Assembly: GCA_031255855.1 (NCBI GenBank)
Contig: JAIRRS010000048.1
Coordinates: forward strand, 1-41,166
Source of the DNA: Tannerellaceae bacterium
GTDB taxonomy: Bacteria; Bacteroidota; Bacteroidia; Bacteroidales; Tannerellaceae
Length of the DNA: 41,166 nucleotides
Direction of reading: 5' to 3'
Shown here: positions 1-8,134 of the stretch, piece after piece
Numbering within the stretch: the stretch's first letter is position 1
Layout of the letters: the number at the start of each line of letters is the position of its first letter
The notes under the pieces: model-generated
Database searches by the model: none
The model's input: the letters and a program-made list of their open reading frames with translations, nothing else
What the model was told of the DNA's origin: nothing
Program-made: the position numbers and the translations under genes

Positions 1-602
1 ATTTTCCTATTTTGTATCAATTGATGATACATTGATTTTCTTGTACTATCAGCATAATGAGGACAATTACTATAAGGCAGTATGGATAATCCGTCAACCA
101 CACTTAGGCTTGTTGGACGAGAGTCACTAATACCATTTTGAAACCAACAAATCGAACCGGCGCTACCTCCTGCTAAAATGATTCCTTTTCTTAATGCTTT
201 GTTTAAAATCGTATCAATTCCTTGTGCTTTCCATATTGCCATCATATTTAATGTATTTCCGCCACCAACAACAATTGCGTCCATATCAAGTAAAGTTTCT
301 TCAAACGTTTTGGCATTTTTGTCTGAACTTACCCAAACCTTTAGTACGTTTGGCTCAATAGATAGTTGCTTGCAAATAAAATCCCAATATTTTAGATTAT
401 CCACATTATCCGCACTTGCTGTCGGAATATAACACACTTTAGGATTTGATTTATTGGTTAAATCAACTACGTATTGTATAAATTTTGGTTTAATATCTCC
501 ACCAAAAGCAAAAATCGTTTGCTCAATAGTCTTGTTAACCTGTGCCATTCCCGCAATACAGAATAAACTAATAAATACCGTAATAATGCAAATTCTTTTC
601 AT
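1..602 (-). CDS. Secreted peptidase family S51 (peptidase E / cyanophycinase-like), 3' part cut off by the window edge
   Basis: About 200 N-terminal residues are present; the gene runs off the left edge. The start at 602 gives a clean signal peptide (MKRICIITVFISLF, ending near GMAQ), so the protein should be exported. The fold signature of S51 serine peptidases is visible: an IVVGGGNT motif, then the nucleophile elbow AGGSAGSICW (GxSAG, Ser as the known S51 nucleophile), then SVVDGLSILPYSNCPHY with the conserved His region. S51 enzymes include aspartyl dipeptidase (PepE) and cyanophycinase, which cleave after or between aspartyl residues. The Trp after the nucleophile region and the export signal fit the secreted Bacteroidetes branch; the substrate cannot be told. 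It is convergent with nothing here and lies just downstream of the HTH regulator on the same strand (7-bp gap to that gene's stop at 610). Confidence 0.85.
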   Translation of the reverse strand, partial: MKRICIITVFISLFCIAGMAQVNKTIEQTIFAFGGDIKPKFIQYVVDLTNKSNPKVCYIPTASADNVDNLKYWDFICKQLSIEPNVLKVWVSSDKNAKTFEETLLDMDAIVVGGGNTLNMMAIWKAQGIDTILNKALRKGIILAGGSAGSICWFQNGISDSRPTSLSVVDGLSILPYSNCPHYADSTRKSMYHQLIQNRK

Positions 603-609
603 TCTATTT

Positions 610-1612
610 TTAATTATTCGTTATCTTCTTTTTTAGGGAATCAATCTTTTGCGTTATTTCTTTAAAAAACAAAACAAACTGCTTCTGAGAAACCCCGCTT
701 ATAAGTGTGGATTTATTAATTACACTGTTAAACCAAGTTTTAGTAGCATTACAAAATAATGCATCCGTTGTATTGATTGTATTAATAGAGTATAGTTTTA
801 TAAATGAAATATTTACTTTATCAGTTTCTGCGTATATTAAATTATTTTCTAATTCTATTTCCTCACTTAAAAATAGACTAAATTGATTTTTGCTTTCATG
901 ATTAATTTTGCATCCAGCTTCTCCATATCTCTTTAATATATAAACCAAGTTTGCTAATTTATCTAAAATAACAAGTACATCTTCCTCTGATTTGAATGAA
1001 TCTATATCATAAAAATATTGAATTAATTTCAAATAAGAATCAATTGTATTATATGTCCATACTTCAACGGAATCAATTCGGTCGTAAAGTTCTGATATCT
1101 CATTAAATATTGATATCATCTCTTCATTCAAAATGTTCTCGAATGAAAACTTGGCATCATAATTCTCTCCAAATTGCATCTGCCAAGTGTAAATCTTGAA
1201 AGCTTTAAGCTCTGGAAATTTACAAACATGAAATATTGGAATGTCTGTAGCTGCAAAATATATCTTTTTCACAGAAGATTTTTGCTCCACCATTATCTTT
1301 AAATAATCTCTCAAAAATCTAATATAAACCATATAGTTATCATTGAAATTGTCCTGTAGTGGCATATAATTAAATCTTATTTCATTTATGTTGCCATTTA
1401 TAAACTCATCCATCCCGACATTAAAATGATCACATAATAGTATTATCTCATTAAAATCAAGCAATTTATCACCTCGCAATCGCCGATATGCAGCATCATT
1501 GCTAATGCCCAACAAATCTGCGATCTCATGTACTATGTTTATATTTGAACCTATACTGTTTTTTTAGCTTATCAAAGAATAGTCTCTAGTAATTATTTTT
1601 TGCATTTTCCAT
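610..1612 (-). pseudogene. HTH transcriptional regulator with damaged 5' end (in-frame stop plus A-tract frameshift)
   Basis: The open part (stop at 610, open back to 1563) encodes about 300 residues starting NSIGSNINIVHEIADLLGIS and then AYRRLRGDKLLDFNEI, a helix-turn-helix of the kind found at the N-terminus of Bacteroidetes regulators of about 320 residues. The remainder is alpha-helical with no motif I can name. No ATG exists in this frame before the HTH; the only possible starts are TTG codons at 1518 or 1515, which would cut into the HTH. In another frame the missing N-terminus can be read: ATG at 1612 gives MENAKNNY, a TAG at 1586-1588, then RLFFDKLKK up to a run of seven A (1559-1565). 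Removing one A joins DKLK to NSIGSN in frame. So two lesions, a nonsense codon and a 1-base homopolymer shift, separate the start from the body. It may be a decaying gene, a slipped-strand switch, or a sequencing error. Confidence 0.6.
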
Positions 1613-1843
1613 ATTGACATGCGCTTTTTTTATTGATTTTCGCGACAAATATACGATTAAATATACTTAATTCTGATAAATCAAGAATATTTGTGTCGAT
1701 TTTCATTGAAGTTCGTGTACTCATTAGGATAAATCAATAATCACGAATAGTATAGTCTTTTATTCAATTTTAACTTATTTCTGAGACATTCTACCTTTGC
1801 CAATAGTATGAATCAATTATTAATTTATTAAAATAAAAAGCGT
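1613..1843. other. AT-rich divergent intergenic region
   Basis: No gene is visible. It holds two imperfect copies of GATAAATCAAnAATnnnnG (near 1675-1700 and 1728-1745), possible operator half-sites for a divergent regulator. TACCTTTG at 1792-1799 matches the Bacteroidetes -7 element TAnnTTTG and points to the genes on the plus strand, but no clear -33 TTG lies 19 bases upstream. Confidence 0.35.
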
Positions 1844-2148
1844 ATGTTAGAGAATGACAAAAATTATGCCTTGCAGTATTTTTTTGAATTATCAAAGCAA
1901 ATAAATGAATTTAGGCCAGACCCGGAAAACTTAGAAAACAATTCGTTAGTTCACAAAGAACAGGCACGAAATGTGTTGATTAGCAATATTGTTAAGCTCA
2001 ATGTTCAGGATGAGAAACTTGGAGAAAAAATAAGTTTATATTAATTATTGAGGTAGCAAGACAGATGTCCATTGGAATTACTCATAAGTATAAAAACTTT
2101 CCGATAAATACGATTAAGAACATGGAAGAAATAGTAATGGCGTATTAA
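1844..2148 (+). pseudogene. Small regulator-like protein, frameshifted (possible TetR C-terminal remnant)
   Basis: The first frame (1844-2044) gives 66 residues starting MLENDKNYALQYFFELSKQ and ending KLGEKISLY. If one base is added in the run of six A at 2025-2030, the reading continues as GEKNKFILIIEVARQMS and on to a stop at 2146-2148, about 101 residues in all. The continuation looks coding (charged and aliphatic alternation, same AT-rich codon use). The shape resembles the ligand-binding C-terminal half of a TetR regulator, and TetR genes commonly sit upstream of RND / LolA-like / DUF1302 operons such as the one that starts at 2182. No TetR DNA-binding half is seen upstream, so either the gene has lost its 5' end or this is a separate small protein. 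The TetR assignment is inference. Confidence 0.4.
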
Positions 2149-2181
2149 GAATTGAATAATAACATCTAAAATAAATAACAA

Positions 2182-4455
2182 ATGAACAAAATAGTGAATG
2201 TGATTCTAAACAGACCGGTTGTTTGTCTTTTGATTTTGATATTTACAACGCTTTTTTTGGGAAAAGGTCTTTCTGGTTTAGAAACTGAGAATACTCAGGA
2301 TTCTGAATTGCCGGAAGAAAATATTTTAGTAAAAACCAAAAAAAACATTGAGGAAATCTTTGGAAAAAAAGAAATAATATTAATTGGCATTGAATGTGAT
2401 AATATTTTTACTTACGAAACCCTCTCCAAAATTAGAGATATTGAAGAAGAATTGAAAGAAATAGAAGGGGTCATACATGACGAAACAGTTAGCATCGTAT
2501 CTATCAATAACATTGTCGGAGACGATGATGGAGTGGAGGTCGGCGAATATATTACCGAAATACCGACAGACCCCAAAGCCTTGAATGAATTAAGGGAGCA
2601 TGCTCTAAAAAACGAACTTATGGTGGAACGAATCATCTCGAAAGACGGCAGATTCAGTTCAATCGTAGCAAATATAGAAGAGGGCTATAATGAGGAGGAC
2701 GTTTATTCAAAAGTAAGCGAAATTGTCGAAAAACACAGCACTCCAGAGTATATTTTTATGTCGGGAGACCCTATACAGCAAAAAGAAATTGATATGGGAA
2801 TCCAGGGGGATATGCGTTTATTATTGCCTATAGCCTTACTATTACTTATTCTAGCATACTTTTTCTCGTTCCGTTCAGTACTTGGGGTTTTATTACCAAT
2901 ATCAATAGTGTTATTGAGTATTGTTTGGACAATGGGGGCTGTTTATTATCTTGGATACAAAATAACTGTTGTTTCTTCAATCATACCCATTCTGATGCTT
3001 GTTATATCTGGCTCCTATGGAGTCCATATCATGCAGAAATTTTATGATGAATATAAAGATGTTCGAGACAATGTAGACGAAGTCAGAAGGAAGGTTATTA
3101 AAATTATGTTTAAACCATTGTTTCTCACATGTATTACATCGGCGCTGGGCATGATAACCCTAATTGTATTTAAAGTGAAGTCTATAAAAGAATTCGGGGT
3201 TATTGTGTCATTAGGTTCTTTGTTCACATTTATTGTAACGATTTTATTGGTATCTTCTGTTTTATGGCTTATCAAAAACAAAAAAATAAAGGTCTCGCCT
3301 GTTCAGAATTTGACTTTTCTTAATCATATTTTATTAAGCATCTCTAAATTTTCGGTAGAAAAATGGAAGCTTGTATCTGTATGTTCATTACTTTTTCTAT
3401 GCATATCTCTTTGGGGTGCATTTAATGTGAAAATAGGGAACGATTTCATTGAATATTTCCCTAAAGACCATCGGTTGACTACAGCCTATGAAAAGTTCAA
3501 TGATAACTTAGGGGGGGCAAGCTACATTGACATTATGTTTGAAGGAAAAAATATAGATGATATAAAGTCTCCTGATTTCTTAAATAAGATGGATAGCTTA
3601 CTGGAATATGCAAAAAGTAATTATGAATATATTGGCAATTCTTTTTCGGTTGTTGATATTGTCAAAAGAATGAATAAAGAATTACATGGTGGTGATGCTC
3701 AATATGACCAAATACCTGATAATAATGAAGAAATAGCTCAATACTTATTACTTTATTCAATGTCTGGAAATCCTGGCGATTTTAATAGTATTGTTGATTA
3801 CGACTATCAGAGAACAAAAGTTCGAATGATGCTAACCAGTTCGGAGCAAGATAGCCACAAAGAAATTTATAACGGACTACTTGAGTATGTTGACAAAAAT
3901 TTTGATGATTCTATGAGCATAGAATTTGGGGGTGAGGTTATATTTTGGCTTGCCCAAATAGATTATATCGTGCTTGGTAAAATCGAAAATATAATAATGG
4001 CTGTACTTATCGTACTGTTGGTATGTACACTCGCTTTTTGCTCATTCAAATACGGTCTCATTAGTATAATACCCCTAACACTCGCTTCTTTATTTACTTT
4101 CGGGATAATGGGATTTTTAGGAGTTCGGTTAGAAACAGCAACTGCATTAATAACGTCAATCGGGATTGGTATCGGAGTGGACTTTGCTATACATTATCTC
4201 TTTTCTTTAAGAAGAAATTTTGCACATGGGGAAAATTTCAACAATTCTTCAGACAAGACGATGGTTTCAACAGGGAAAGCCATAGTTCTTGATGTGTTTA
4301 CAACAATTTTAGGCTTTATGGTATTCATATTTTCTGGATTTGTCCCAATTCAACATTTTGGGTTATTAATAACATTGACTATGATAGGATCATGTATTAC
4401 GACCTTGTTTACATTTCCTGCATTAATAAAAATATTCAAAATCAAGATAGGTTAA
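2182..4455 (+). CDS. RND superfamily exporter, MMPL/HAE3 type
   Basis: 757 residues with the two-fold RND layout: one membrane helix (about 8-28), a large extracytoplasmic domain (about 30-208), a bundle of helices (about 211-365), a repeat of the same plan with a helix at about 394-413, a second extracytoplasmic domain, and a last bundle from about 598. GIGIGVDFAIHY near residue 661 carries the conserved Asp of the proton relay. At under 800 residues, and without AcrB-type docking features, it fits the MMPL/HAE3 branch, whose members move lipids and other hydrophobic molecules out of the inner membrane. It is followed by a LolA-like protein and an outer-membrane barrel, the usual partners of this branch. 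The substrate is unknown, but the hydrolase at 6588 hints at a lipid. Confidence 0.9.
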   Translation: MNKIVNVILNRPVVCLLILIFTTLFLGKGLSGLETENTQDSELPEENILVKTKKNIEEIFGKKEIILIGIECDNIFTYETLSKIRDIEEELKEIEGVIHDETVSIVSINNIVGDDDGVEVGEYITEIPTDPKALNELREHALKNELMVERIISKDGRFSSIVANIEEGYNEEDVYSKVSEIVEKHSTPEYIFMSGDPIQQKEIDMGIQGDMRLLLPIALLLLILAYFFSFRSVLGVLLPISIVLLSIVWTMGAVYYLGYKITVVSSIIPILMLVISGSYGVHIMQKFYDEYKDVRDNVDEVRRKVIKIMFKPLFLTCITSALGMITLIVFKVKSIKEFGVIVSLGSLFTFIVTILLVSSVLWLIKNKKIKVSPVQNLTFLNHILLSISKFSVEKWKLVSVCSLLFLCISLWGAFNVKIGNDFIEYFPKDHRLTTAYEKFNDNLGGASYIDIMFEGKNIDDIKSPDFLNKMDSLLEYAKSNYEYIGNSFSVVDIVKRMNKELHGGDAQYDQIPDNNEEIAQYLLLYSMSGNPGDFNSIVDYDYQRTKVRMMLTSSEQDSHKEIYNGLLEYVDKNFDDSMSIEFGGEVIFWLAQIDYIVLGKIENIIMAVLIVLLVCTLAFCSFKYGLISIIPLTLASLFTFGIMGFLGVRLETATALITSIGIGIGVDFAIHYLFSLRRNFAHGENFNNSSDKTMVSTGKAIVLDVFTTILGFMVFIFSGFVPIQHFGLLITLTMIGSCITTLFTFPALIKIFKIKIG

Positions 4456-4479
4456 ATAAATATTAAAATTAATTTAAGT

Positions 4480-5280
4480 ATGAAATCATTATTTATAGCA
4501 TTATTTGTAGCATTATTATTTTTTATTTCATTTTTTACACAGTCTTTATTTGCCCAACAACCGAGTGGCATTGATATCATGAAAGAAAATGACAAACAGT
4601 TTAATTTCAAAACAGAAGAGTCAACCATGACAATGGAACTTATCAATAGTAGCGGGAAGAAAAGGGTAAGAAGCGTAAAGCGGTATTCTAAAAGAGATGC
4701 AAACAAAAACACCTCAGCGCTCATTCGGTTTCTTAGTCCTGCCGATGTAAAAGGTTCGGCTTATTTATCAATAGAGCATAGCGCCAACGATGAAAGTAGG
4801 CATCTATATTTACCTGCATTGAAAAAAGCGAGAAGAATTTCAGCTGGAGAAGATAGTGATAATTTTATGGGTTCTGATTTTACTTATGAAGATTTAGATA
4901 ATATAGATTTTGATAAGTATAGTTTTAAGTTGTTAGGAAGCGAATCTTTCAATGGTATTGACTGCCATAAAGTAGAAGTTACCCCCATAGGTGAAAATGA
5001 AAAAACATCAGGATACAGCAAAAGGATTTATTTCATTGATAAGAAAATATATGTTATCCACAAAATAGACTTCTATGACAGGCATAACAGTTTATTCAAA
5101 CACCTTATTCTAACTGATTTTAAGCTTGTCAGCAGTCCAGGGATTTATAGAGCTTATAATTGGACAATGGAAAACTTAAAAACAAAACACAAAACGACTC
5201 TTACATACCAAAATTTTAAAGTCAATGAAGATATTGATGAAAGTTTATTTTCTACAAGAAGTTTGGAACGTTCTAATTAA
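4480..5280 (+). CDS. LolA-like periplasmic outer-membrane lipoprotein-sorting protein
   Basis: 266 residues with a strong signal peptide (hydrophobic 3-22, cleavage near LFAQQ). The mature part has the features of the LolA-like family often annotated as outer membrane lipoprotein-sorting protein: an MTMELINSSGKKRVRS strand pair near the start, the segment SALIRFLSPADVKGSAYL, YLPALKKARRI followed by GSDFTYEDL, and a late HKVEVTP. LolA-fold proteins carry lipid-bearing cargo in a half-open barrel across the periplasm. It lies 24 bases after the exporter and 8 bases before the barrel gene, so the three are surely co-transcribed. Its likely role is a periplasmic shuttle between the RND pump and the outer membrane. 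Confidence 0.88.
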   Translation: MKSLFIALFVALLFFISFFTQSLFAQQPSGIDIMKENDKQFNFKTEESTMTMELINSSGKKRVRSVKRYSKRDANKNTSALIRFLSPADVKGSAYLSIEHSANDESRHLYLPALKKARRISAGEDSDNFMGSDFTYEDLDNIDFDKYSFKLLGSESFNGIDCHKVEVTPIGENEKTSGYSKRIYFIDKKIYVIHKIDFYDRHNSLFKHLILTDFKLVSSPGIYRAYNWTMENLKTKHKTTLTYQNFKVNEDIDESLFSTRSLERSN

Positions 5281-5288
5281 AAAACAAA

Positions 5289-6566
5289 ATGAAATTGAAT
5301 AGAATTTATATATTCGCCATCAGTATTCTCGTAATCTTTCCTAAGCTTGTCAATGCCCAAGAAAATGATTTTAAGTATTCTTTAGGTGGCTTTGTAGAAC
5401 TTGAGAATCATTCCTTTTTCAAAGAAAAAACAGGAATGATAAACTCTCGGAATCAAAATACGGTACAACTTGAATTAAAATCGAACTTATCAGATAGTTA
5501 TTCATTTTTCTCTTCGGTTGAATTTCGAAATGATTTTTCTGATCCGAATAGGAACAGAGTATATTTGAAGGAAACTTACATTGACCTTTATTCTCCAAAA
5601 ATTGATCTAAGAGTCGGTAAACAAGTAATTTTATGGGGTAAATCAGATGGATTTAATCCAACGAGTAATATTACACCTATTGATTACTCAGACATCCTTG
5701 ATACCGATGATGAAGAAATAGGAATATTTGCATTAAAATCCAATTTCTATTATGGAGATTGGGAGATACAAGGAGTAATCTCTCCTACATTTCAATCAAG
5801 TATTTTCCCTTCATCCAAATCGAGATGGCAAAATTATCCGGATTTTTTAAATCATAATGGAATAAGTAAACCAGCTCATTTTACACGGGAAGAGGTTAGT
5901 ATGCCTGAGAATAAATTCAAGGACTTTCAATATGGCCTGAGGCTTTCGCGAAATTTCAATAACGTTGATTTTTCAATCAGCTACTATCAAGGCTGGAATG
6001 ACATTCCTAGCACGACTTCGAGTATATCATTTTCCGGTGATACGATAAATGTTAGTATGCAGTCGAATTATTATAAACATCAAGTTATTGGCGGAGACTT
6101 TTCATGGGTACTAGGTAAATATATTTTAAAGGGGGAGGGAGCATTATTTCTCCCCCAAGGAATAATTCAAGATGACCCATACTTTCAATATGTTATCGGT
6201 TTCGAAAGAGTATTTAGCAATATTATTGATGATAAGAATTTATTTGTAATAGCACAGTGGATTCATGAAATAAAGCCGGATAACATAGAATATAAAGGAA
6301 ATGATTTCAATCACTTATTCCAACGTAATTTAATGACTCGTATTGAGATGGATATAAATCGGGATATGAAATTTTCTGTTCAAGCAATGTATTCTTTAAA
6401 ATATGAAGAGTTTTATATAAAACCAGAATTTATTTATAATATTTCTGATGGGCTAAACTTTAGTCTTATGGCTGATTTTTTAGGTGGAAACAAAGGAAAG
6501 GATGGCTTTTTCTCAAACTATAGTGAGAATAATAGAGTGAGAGCAAAATTGAAATATAATTTTTGA
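5289..6566 (+). CDS. DUF1302-like outer-membrane beta-barrel protein
   Basis: 425 residues with a signal peptide ending near LVNAQEN. The rest is amphipathic beta strand with many aromatic residues and ends in a C-terminal strand RVRAKLKYNF with terminal Phe, as for outer-membrane barrels. Landmarks are LKETYIDLYSPKIDLRVGKQ and VILWGKSDGFNP, typical of the DUF1302 porin-like family found beside RND/LolA-like pairs. It probably supplies the outer-membrane station of the export line. It does not look like TolC, having no long helical hairpin. The function rests on context. Confidence 0.8.
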   Translation: MKLNRIYIFAISILVIFPKLVNAQENDFKYSLGGFVELENHSFFKEKTGMINSRNQNTVQLELKSNLSDSYSFFSSVEFRNDFSDPNRNRVYLKETYIDLYSPKIDLRVGKQVILWGKSDGFNPTSNITPIDYSDILDTDDEEIGIFALKSNFYYGDWEIQGVISPTFQSSIFPSSKSRWQNYPDFLNHNGISKPAHFTREEVSMPENKFKDFQYGLRLSRNFNNVDFSISYYQGWNDIPSTTSSISFSGDTINVSMQSNYYKHQVIGGDFSWVLGKYILKGEGALFLPQGIIQDDPYFQYVIGFERVFSNIIDDKNLFVIAQWIHEIKPDNIEYKGNDFNHLFQRNLMTRIEMDINRDMKFSVQAMYSLKYEEFYIKPEFIYNISDGLNFSLMADFLGGNKGKDGFFSNYSENNRVRAKLKYNF

Positions 6567-6587
6567 AAATATTCAACATATTAATAT

Positions 6588-7688
6588 ATGAACAGGAAAA
6601 GGGCTGTCGTTATATGCATTGCCGTTGGATTAATATCTTTTATTGGATATAAATGCAATAGTATGGCACAAGAAAAAATAGAATATATTTTTAATCCAGA
6701 ATTGGAGATGATAAAGAATGGTTATGAGGGAAATATTACCATTGATGGAATATTCTGTAACGGTTTGACAAAAGATAAAGCACCAACAGGAAAAGTTATA
6801 AAGTGGAAATTATCCTCTAATCCTCAGCAAAAAGAGAAGAAAGAAGATAACTTTTCTCTTGATATCGTAATAGATACTTCTTTTCAAAATAACAATGATG
6901 ATCTCATTGTCTGGCTTGGTCATTCTTCTTTTTTCATGAGAATAAAAGGGGTTACTTATATAACAGATCCAATAATGTCTAATTTACCAACATCAAAAAG
7001 AAAAGTTCCAAATCCATACGAGATTTCAACATTGGGGAAAATAGATTATATTTTAATATCTCATGCCCATTTTGACCACTTTGATATCACTACTCTTAAA
7101 GAAATTGTCAAAAAAAATCCTAAAACTGAAATCTTAGGGCCTATGGGCATAAATAAACTTTTGGATGATAAGGTATTTGAATCAATCAAAACGCAAGAAG
7201 CCGGTTGGTTTCAAAAATTTGACACCGGAAGCCTGAATGAGATTGTATTTTTACCAGCTAAACACTGGCATAGAAGAAATTTGTTCGACTTTAATAAAGT
7301 TTTATGGGGAGGATTCGGAGTTAGGGCTGGCGATTTGAAAATTTATTTTGCAGGCGATACGGCAAAAGAAGACGATTTTTTTAATCAGATTAATGAAATC
7401 TATAATGGGTTTGATATCTGCATGATTCCAATTGGAGCATATAGCCCCCAGTTTCTGATGAAAGATGAACATGTAAATCCAGAAGAGGCAATAGGCATTT
7501 TTCAGCAGGTTAAAGGTGGATATTTTATCCCAATGCATTATGGCACATACGATTTGTCGGATGAACCCTTGGGAGAGCCTATTAAACGGTTGAATAATCA
7601 TGCTTCCGAGAAAGGGCTTAAAGACAAAATGTTAAATTTAGCTGTGGGAGAGTCTTTATATCTAAATTCCCGATTTTCATCTAAATGA
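6588..7688 (+). CDS. Membrane-anchored metallo-beta-lactamase-fold hydrolase, NAPE-PLD/UlaG-like
   Basis: 366 residues. An N-terminal hydrophobic stretch (about 6-20) suggests a membrane anchor or signal. The metal site is complete: HAHFDH gives H159, H161, D163 and H164; KHWHRR gives H226/H228; AGDT gives D257; and HYGT gives H317. Around these the order WLGHSSFF, TDPIM, PIGAYSPQFLM, HVNPEEA and MHYGTYDL follows the layout of N-acylphosphatidylethanolamine phospholipase D (Lactamase_B_2 group). That enzyme releases N-acylethanolamines from membrane lipid; bacterial relatives are diverse, so lipid cleavage here is inference. It is the last gene of the exporter operon, 21 bases after the barrel gene, which supports a link to the exported molecule. 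A 13-bp-stem hairpin follows the stop. Confidence 0.82.
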   Translation: MNRKRAVVICIAVGLISFIGYKCNSMAQEKIEYIFNPELEMIKNGYEGNITIDGIFCNGLTKDKAPTGKVIKWKLSSNPQQKEKKEDNFSLDIVIDTSFQNNNDDLIVWLGHSSFFMRIKGVTYITDPIMSNLPTSKRKVPNPYEISTLGKIDYILISHAHFDHFDITTLKEIVKKNPKTEILGPMGINKLLDDKVFESIKTQEAGWFQKFDTGSLNEIVFLPAKHWHRRNLFDFNKVLWGGFGVRAGDLKIYFAGDTAKEDDFFNQINEIYNGFDICMIPIGAYSPQFLMKDEHVNPEEAIGIFQQVKGGYFIPMHYGTYDLSDEPLGEPIKRLNNHASEKGLKDKMLNLAVGESLYLNSRFSSK

Positions 7689-7700
7689 ACGCGAAACAAC

Positions 7701-7730
7701 ATTGGGATGATTTCCAAAAATCATCCCAAT
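7701..7730. repeat. Perfect 13-bp inverted repeat after the hydrolase gene
   Basis: ATTGGGATGATTT and its exact complement flank a CCAA loop, 12 bases past the stop codon at 7688. It could form an RNA 3'-end hairpin, but no U-tract follows on either strand. The bases after it belong to the dispersed repeat at 7741-7759. Confidence 0.6.
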
Positions 7731-7740
7731 GAATGTCGAA

Positions 7741-7759
7741 AAACATCCAGATGAATTTT
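7741..7759 (+). repeat. Dispersed intergenic repeat, copy 1
   Basis: AAACATCCAGATGAATTTT is 19 bases identical to the minus strand of 23185-23203. Both copies lie beside larger ATGATT/AATCAT inverted repeats in intergenic DNA, so this is probably a small palindromic repeat family of the genome. Confidence 0.55.
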
Positions 7760-7827
7760 CCGAACGACCCGATTTGCAGGATAAGGAGCTTAATATCCGG
7801 AAAAATGCAAATAAAAATGCTAAAAGT

Positions 7828-7858
7828 TTTGGATTGTAAAAAATAATCCATACCTTTG
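7828..7858 (+). promoter_or_regulatory. Promoter of the initiator tRNA gene
   Basis: TTTG at 7828-7831, then 19 bases after the following G, then TACCTTTG at 7851-7858. This matches the Bacteroidetes -33/-7 consensus very well, and the -7 element ends 29 bases before the tRNA. Confidence 0.8.
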
Positions 7859-7887
7859 CACACGCAATCAGAAATGATACGCTATAT

Positions 7888-7959
<72 letters not shown>

Positions 7960-7967
7960 CATTAAAG

Positions 7968-8008
7968 AAAGTTTTCAATCCCTTAAAGGAAATTGGAAAC
8001 TTTTTTTT
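7968..8008 (+). terminator. Rho-independent terminator of tRNA-fMet
   Basis: AAAGTTTTCAAT pairs with ATTGGAAACTTT (one G-U) and runs into eight T. Confidence 0.75.
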
Positions 8009-8134
8009 ATTTTTTAGACAGTTTATGAAATACACGCTATGATAATAAAGAAAATAAATGCTTTCTTTGCAACTAATAGATTGTATTTAATTTCAAAAAA
8101 GTAAAACAACTTAATTAAAAAACCCTGAAAAACA

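Noticed and set aside
178..636. Two plus-strand open frames at the left edge
   Set aside because: They are antisense to the S51 peptidase, whose motifs and signal peptide are unambiguous on the minus strand.
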